A DNA stretch of 8,695 bases from Maricaulis sp965657935 (GTDB lineage: Bacteria > Pseudomonadota > Alphaproteobacteria > Caulobacterales > Maricaulaceae). The DNA lies in NCBI GenBank assembly GCA_965657935.1, contig CBFHQE010000117.1:1-8695 (forward strand), in the 5' to 3' direction. Positions 6,021 through 8,695 of this stretch are shown here, piece by piece (the first letter of the stretch is position 1; each line of letters opens with the position of its first letter). The translations under genes were made by a program, and so were the position numbers. The notes under the pieces are model-generated. The model was not told the origin of the DNA, ran no database searches, and worked only from the letters and a program-made list of their open reading frames with translations.

Positions 6021-6542
6021 CTAGTCGAAATAGGCGGACCGCATCAGTTCCGACAAATCCCGGCCCCGATGGGCCAGCGCGCGGCGCTCGGCTTCGACCT
6101 GTGGGCCGCAGACGGCGCGGAAGCGTTGCTGGACTTGATAGCCTTCGTTGAAATTCTCGATCAGGCGATCCCGGCGTCCGCGCGATTCCGAAGCTTCCAT
6201 GGCCAGCAGTGCGATCATCTGTTCGCGCCAGGTCTGCTGGTCATTGCCCGAACAGGCATAGTCCAGATAGTGAAGCTCGCCCAGCGTATAGGCGAGATAG
6301 GGCAGGATGCGTTCGACATCGACGCTCGGCTGGGCGGTCTCCGGCGGCTGGGCGGTCTCGGGCGCGCGCAGATCACGTCGGTCGCGTCGGTTGTCCTGAG
6401 AACGTGCGCGGTCGGTGGGACTGTCCCTGAAAGTCTGGTTTGTCCGCAGGTCTATGGCCCGATTATCGCCCCGCTGAGGCTTTTGAGCTTCAGCAGCGAT
6501 CGACAGGAGACAAAGACACAAAATGGCAGTCAGCGTGCGCAT
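6021..6542 (-). CDS. TIGR02301-family periplasmic protein of unknown function
   Basis: A 173-residue exported protein. Residues 1-19 form a signal peptide (R2, hydrophobic core LTAILCLCLLSI, cleavage after AEA). Residues 20-73 are a charged Arg/Asp/Gln-rich linker, probably disordered, that includes a doubled PETAQP. The conserved domain, about 75-150, reads YLAYTLGELHYLDYAC, then DQQTWREQMIALLAMEA, FNEGY and CG. I recognise this pattern as the TIGR02301 family, an uncharacterised group known to me from alphaproteobacteria. C97 and C145 are likely to pair in the periplasm. It starts 5 nt after the Nudix stop and so is the last gene of the run. No enzymatic motif is visible. The family call is from memory of the conserved pattern. 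Confidence 0.8.
   Translation of the reverse strand: MRTLTAILCLCLLSIAAEAQKPQRGDNRAIDLRTNQTFRDSPTDRARSQDNRRDRRDLRAPETAQPPETAQPSVDVERILPYLAYTLGELHYLDYACSGNDQQTWREQMIALLAMEASESRGRRDRLIENFNEGYQVQQRFRAVCGPQVEAERRALAHRGRDLSELMRSAYFD
6328..6363. repeat. Two-copy 18-bp tandem repeat inside the TIGR02301 gene
   Basis: GGCTGGGCGGTCTCCGGC (6328-6345) is followed directly by a copy with one mismatch (6346-6363). It encodes the doubled PETAQP segment in the linker between signal peptide and conserved domain. It is in frame, so copy-number changes would only lengthen or shorten the linker. Confidence 0.8.
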
Positions 6543-6547
6543 GGGCG

Positions 6548-7003
6548 CTATTCTGACACGGATTGTGGCGCCTGCAAGGCGGCGACCATGTCAATGGCAC
6601 GCCCGATGACATCGCGTGTCTTGTCCCAGCGGGTCAGCGCCAGGGCTTCCTCGAGCGGATAGAAGACCGCTTCATCCACATCATCCTGCGCCACCGGTTC
6701 ACCCGAGACCCAGCGCGCTGCATAGTCGACCAGCAGATAATGCCAGTCGCCCGGCTGTCCCTTTTCGCGCAAGCCGATACTGTCGATGACATCGATCAGT
6801 CCGACCAGGTCCGCTTCGATACCGGTTTCTTCCTTCAGCTCACGCAGAGCGGCCTCGGATGTTGTTTCACCGTACTCGATCTTGCCGCCGGGGATGGACC
6901 ACTCGCCCTGATAGGGCGGCTTGCCACGCCGGATCAGCAGGACTTCATTCTGGTTCTTGATGACGACGATGCCGGCGGCCGGCACAGGAGCCTTGTCAGA
7001 CAT
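6548..7003 (-). CDS. Nudix hydrolase (MutT/ADP-ribose pyrophosphatase-like)
   Basis: Cytoplasmic pyrophosphohydrolase of 151 residues acting on a nucleoside diphosphate linked to another moiety. The Nudix box is perfect at residues 40-62: G40, E46, R54-E55, E58-E59, G61, with hydrophobic L56 and I62. It is preceded by the typical GEWSIPGG segment. The N-terminal strand AAGIVVIKNQNEVLLIRRG fits small single-domain members. The substrate cannot be read from the sequence: 8-oxo-dGTP, ADP-ribose and others are possible. The open frame reaches back to 7141, but that part lies inside the VOC gene. ATG at 7003 gives an 8-nt overlap with the VOC stop. ATGs at 7006 and 7015 are alternatives, and no strong ribosome site decides between them. 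Translational coupling to the VOC gene is likely. Confidence 0.9.
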   Translation of the reverse strand: MSDKAPVPAAGIVVIKNQNEVLLIRRGKPPYQGEWSIPGGKIEYGETTSEAALRELKEETGIEADLVGLIDVIDSIGLREKGQPGDWHYLLVDYAARWVSGEPVAQDDVDEAVFYPLEEALALTRWDKTRDVIGRAIDMVAALQAPQSVSE

Positions 7004-7358
7004 CATATGCGCCATGGGGCGACCAGACGGCGAGTTCATTGCCGCTGGGGTCCTTGAAGTGAAAACGCCGTCCGCCGGGGAAGTTCTGGCGATCGAAAAC
7101 CGCGGCGCCGGCGGCTTCAACACGGCCTTCCGCCGCTTCAAGGTCCTCGGCCATGAGGATGATCAGTGCACCGGTCGGAAAGGTCTGGCCTTCCAGTCGC
7201 AAACCGCCGTCCAGGCCGGCATTGGTGAACGCGGCATAGCCGGGGCCATAATCTTCGAACGTCCAGCCGAAGGCCTTGGCGTAAAACGCCTTGGCCGCAG
7301 ACATGTCGGTGACCGGCAGTTCGTTATAGTCGATTTTCAGTACGGGAGTGTCGCTCAT
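6996..7358 (-). CDS. VOC-superfamily protein (glyoxalase/bleomycin-resistance/dioxygenase fold)
   Basis: A 120-residue cytoplasmic protein with the two beta-alpha-beta-beta-beta modules of the vicinal-oxygen-chelate fold. The N-terminal module reads NELPVTDMSAAKAFYAKAFGW (12-32) and the C-terminal one GGRRFHFKDPSGNELAVWS (95-113). E108 of GNELAVW is a usual metal-ligand position. The matching N-terminal ligand, often His, is Y11 or shifted to E13 here, so metal binding is uncertain. The function cannot be told from the fold: candidates are an isomerase, lyase or binding protein. It starts 6 nt after the hydroxybutyrate dehydrogenase stop and its own stop lies inside the Nudix start region, so it is the second gene of the four-gene run. 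Confidence 0.87.
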   Translation of the reverse strand: MSDTPVLKIDYNELPVTDMSAAKAFYAKAFGWTFEDYGPGYAAFTNAGLDGGLRLEGQTFPTGALIILMAEDLEAAEGRVEAAGAAVFDRQNFPGGRRFHFKDPSGNELAVWSPHGAYDV

Positions 7359-7364
7359 AGCCGC

Positions 7365-8165
7365 CTATTTGGCGGTCCATCCGCCATCCACGCTGATCCA
7401 GGAACCATTCATATTGGCTCCGGCATCGGAGACAAGATAGAGCAGGGCGCCAGCGAGCTGTTCATAAGTCACGAACTTCTTGGTTGGCTGGGCCGCCAGC
7501 ATGACATCGCGCACGACGTCCTCCTCGGAAATACCGCGCGCCCTGGCGGTGTCGGCGATCTGGTTTTCCACCAGCGGTGTCTTCACATATCCCGGACAGA
7601 TGGCGTTGCAGGTGATGCCGTCCTCGGCCACTTCCAGCGCCAGCGTCTTGGTAAAGCCCATCACGCCGTGTTTGGCCGCGACATAGGCGGATTTGAACGG
7701 TGAGGCGACCAGGCCGTGGGCCGAGGCCAGATTGACGATACGGCCCTTGCCCTGGCGTTTCATGATCGGGATGGCGGCCCTGGCGCCGTGAAAGACAGAA
7801 GACAGGTTGATGGCGATGATCGCATCCCATTTCTCGGCCGGGAAATCCTCGACCGGAGAGACATGCTGGATCCCGGCATTATTCATCAGGATGTCCAGCC
7901 GCCCGAACTCTTTCTCGGTCGAGGCGACCATGTCGGCGATCTCGTCAGCCTCGAGCATGTTGGCGCCATGATAACGCACCTCGACGCCATGGTCGGCGGC
8001 GATCTTCGCGCGCAGCGCCTCGATCTCGGCCACATCACCCAGGCCATTCAGGACAATGTGCGCGCCATTCTCCGCCAGCGCCTCGGCCATGGCGGCGCCA
8101 ATCCCGCTGGTCGAGCCGGTAACAATGGCCACCTGGCCGGTGAGATCGGTGCGAATTCCAGACAT
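7365..8165 (-). CDS. bdhA: D-3-hydroxybutyrate dehydrogenase
   Basis: Short-chain dehydrogenase of 266 residues that interconverts D-3-hydroxybutyrate and acetoacetate with NAD(H), a step in use of PHB or ketone bodies. The Rossmann motif TGSTSGIG is at 16-23 and NNAG at 95-98. The catalytic set is N120, S148, Y161 and K165. The substrate pocket of characterised bacterial enzymes (P. fragi Q94, H144, K152, Q196, from memory) is matched at a constant offset of 6: Q100, H150, K158, Q202. This makes the substrate call firmer than usual for an SDR. The C-terminus SVDGGWTAK is also typical. AAAGGT lies just upstream of the ATG at 8165. It heads a minus-strand run with the VOC, Nudix and TIGR02301 genes. 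No PHB synthase or depolymerase gene is in view. Confidence 0.93.
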   Translation of the reverse strand: MSGIRTDLTGQVAIVTGSTSGIGAAMAEALAENGAHIVLNGLGDVAEIEALRAKIAADHGVEVRYHGANMLEADEIADMVASTEKEFGRLDILMNNAGIQHVSPVEDFPAEKWDAIIAINLSSVFHGARAAIPIMKRQGKGRIVNLASAHGLVASPFKSAYVAAKHGVMGFTKTLALEVAEDGITCNAICPGYVKTPLVENQIADTARARGISEEDVVRDVMLAAQPTKKFVTYEQLAGALLYLVSDAGANMNGSWISVDGGWTAK

Positions 8166-8234
8166 GAATGACCTTTCAGGTTTGTGCTGTGCGCAAGAAA
8201 GGGGATCAGGCGTGGGAGGTCAAGAGGGGCGGCA

Positions 8235-8582
8235 TCAGCGCGTGCGCCAAGGCTCGAGTTTGAGATCCGAATTGACTGGCACCGACCATAAATCATCCCA
8301 GCGATCTTCCCAGTTGGGATTATCTGCCTCGATCATATTGATCTTCCATTGTCTGTGCCATTTCTTGATGCGTTTTTCGCGCCTTATAGCATCAACAATC
8401 AGCGCATGAGGCTCCCACCACACCAGGCTGGTCGCACAAAACTTCGAGGTGAACCGAGACGCCTTACCATCCTTGTGTTGTTGAACCCGCGCGACAAGAT
8501 GGGCCGTGACGCCGGTATAGAGCACGCCGTCGAACCGGTTCGACATCATGTAGACAGCTATGATGTTTTCTCTGTCATGCAT
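8235..8582 (-). CDS. GIY-YIG nuclease-family protein (YhbQ/UvrC N-terminal-like)
   Basis: Small single-domain protein of 115 residues with the GIY-YIG endonuclease fold. The two signature strands are AVYMMSN (Y11) and GVLYTGVT (Y22), about ten residues apart as usual. They are followed by L29-x-x-R32, the H36 helix region, and E69 in RREKRIKKW, where the family places its catalytic Arg and metal-binding Glu. The tail WKINMIEADNPNWEDRW is typical of the short alphaproteobacterial members. The first motif reads AVY rather than GIY, and the second YTG rather than YIG, which is common in this group. The cellular role of these stand-alone proteins is not established. The start at 8582 is the only in-frame start (a TAG lies upstream in frame), has no Shine-Dalgarno, and abuts a palindrome. 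A 69-nt spacer (8166-8234) separates it from bdhA. Confidence 0.87.
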   Translation of the reverse strand: MHDRENIIAVYMMSNRFDGVLYTGVTAHLVARVQQHKDGKASRFTSKFCATSLVWWEPHALIVDAIRREKRIKKWHRQWKINMIEADNPNWEDRWDDLWSVPVNSDLKLEPWRTR

Positions 8583-8599
8583 GCAATCATTGATTGCAT
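8581..8599. promoter_or_regulatory. 19-bp palindrome overlapping the GIY-YIG start codon
   Basis: ATGCAATCA (8581-8589), a single T, then TGATTGCAT (8591-8599) give perfect 9-bp arms. The arms cover the place where a ribosome site should be and touch the start codon (8580-8582). As DNA it could be a dimeric repressor operator; as RNA it would fold into a 7-bp hairpin with a 5-nt loop that hides the start. No regulator gene is adjacent. Confidence 0.4.
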
Positions 8600-8622
8600 A
8601 TCTTCTACTTATCTACAAACAA

Positions 8623-8670
8623 CCTTCATCCCCCGGCTTGTCCGGGGGACCTCGTCCAACCGGGTGAAGG
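8623..8670. repeat. Nested palindromic intergenic element near the right edge
   Basis: The inner stem CCCCCGG (8630-8636) / CCGGGGG (8642-8648) has a CTTGT loop. It is enclosed by CCTTCA (8623-8628) / TGAAGG (8665-8670). This resembles the CCCCGG-cttgt-CCGGGG type of short dispersed palindrome that I recall from many alphaproteobacterial genomes; that is recognition from memory, with no second copy in this window. It may also end transcription of a gene beyond the edge. The remaining bases to 8695 show nothing I can identify. Confidence 0.5.
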
Positions 8671-8695
8671 ATAAGGCGGCCAGGCCCGTGTTTGG

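Noticed and set aside
6328..6363. 18-bp tandem repeat considered as a possible CRISPR or phase-variation tract
   Set aside because: Only two copies, no spacers, and a multiple of three inside a coding linker, so neither reading-frame switching nor an array is possible.
6921..7703. 260-residue plus-strand open frame across the Nudix, VOC and bdhA genes
   Set aside because: It crosses three well-supported minus-strand genes and has no ribosome site or domain of its own.
1..8695. Search for tRNA/rRNA genes, insertion sequences, phage, toxin-antitoxin, defence or CRISPR modules
   Set aside because: No tRNA-like cloverleaf with conserved T-arm bases, no transposase or integrase motif, no terminal repeats with target duplication, and no defence-type gene pair was found. 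The lone GIY-YIG protein is of the short housekeeping type.

Overview
The window reads as a compact stretch of an alphaproteobacterial chromosome. It has high GC, tightly packed genes with 1-8 nt overlaps, a TIGR02301-type protein (a family known to me mainly from alphaproteobacteria) and palindromic intergenic repeats. The mix of protein sequences resembles a Caulobacterales/Maricaulales (Hyphomonas/Maricaulis-like) lineage. That placement is an inference from remembered family sequences, not a search.

Layout. (1) Positions 1-947, minus: a 3-oxoacyl-ACP synthase III, cut by the left edge, resembling the acyl-CoA-primed PA3286 type of Pseudomonas. (2) Positions 1030-2686, minus: a run of ygfZ (Fe-S/folate-type protein), tag (3-methyladenine DNA glycosylase I) and a small putative lipoprotein. 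ygfZ and tag are joined by a TGATG stop/start overlap. (3) A 66-bp divergent spacer, then a plus-strand run at 2753-5848: a GT-9 heptosyltransferase-like protein, a dihydroorotase-like amidohydrolase joined to it by an ATGA overlap, and a HAD-like protein of unknown role 22 nt further on. (4) Positions 5849-6020: a noncoding convergent spacer filled with perfect stem-loops. (5) Positions 6021-8165, minus: a tight cluster of D-3-hydroxybutyrate dehydrogenase, a VOC/glyoxalase-fold protein, a Nudix hydrolase and a TIGR02301 periplasmic protein, with junctions of +6, -8 and +5 nt. (6) Positions 8235-8582, minus: a GIY-YIG endonuclease-like protein whose start codon sits at the edge of a near-perfect palindrome. 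Beyond it the window ends in a second palindromic intergenic element.

Function. Most genes are housekeeping: fatty-acid initiation, ketone-body/PHB metabolism, base-excision repair, nucleotide sanitation or pyrimidine-related hydrolysis, and cell-envelope glycosylation. I see no phage, transposase, CRISPR, toxin-antitoxin or secretion machinery, and no convincing new multi-gene system. The points most worth a second look are the dihydroorotase-like protein with Gln in place of the first metal-binding His, the uncharacterised HAD-like protein cotranscribed with it, and the folded intergenic element between the convergent genes.
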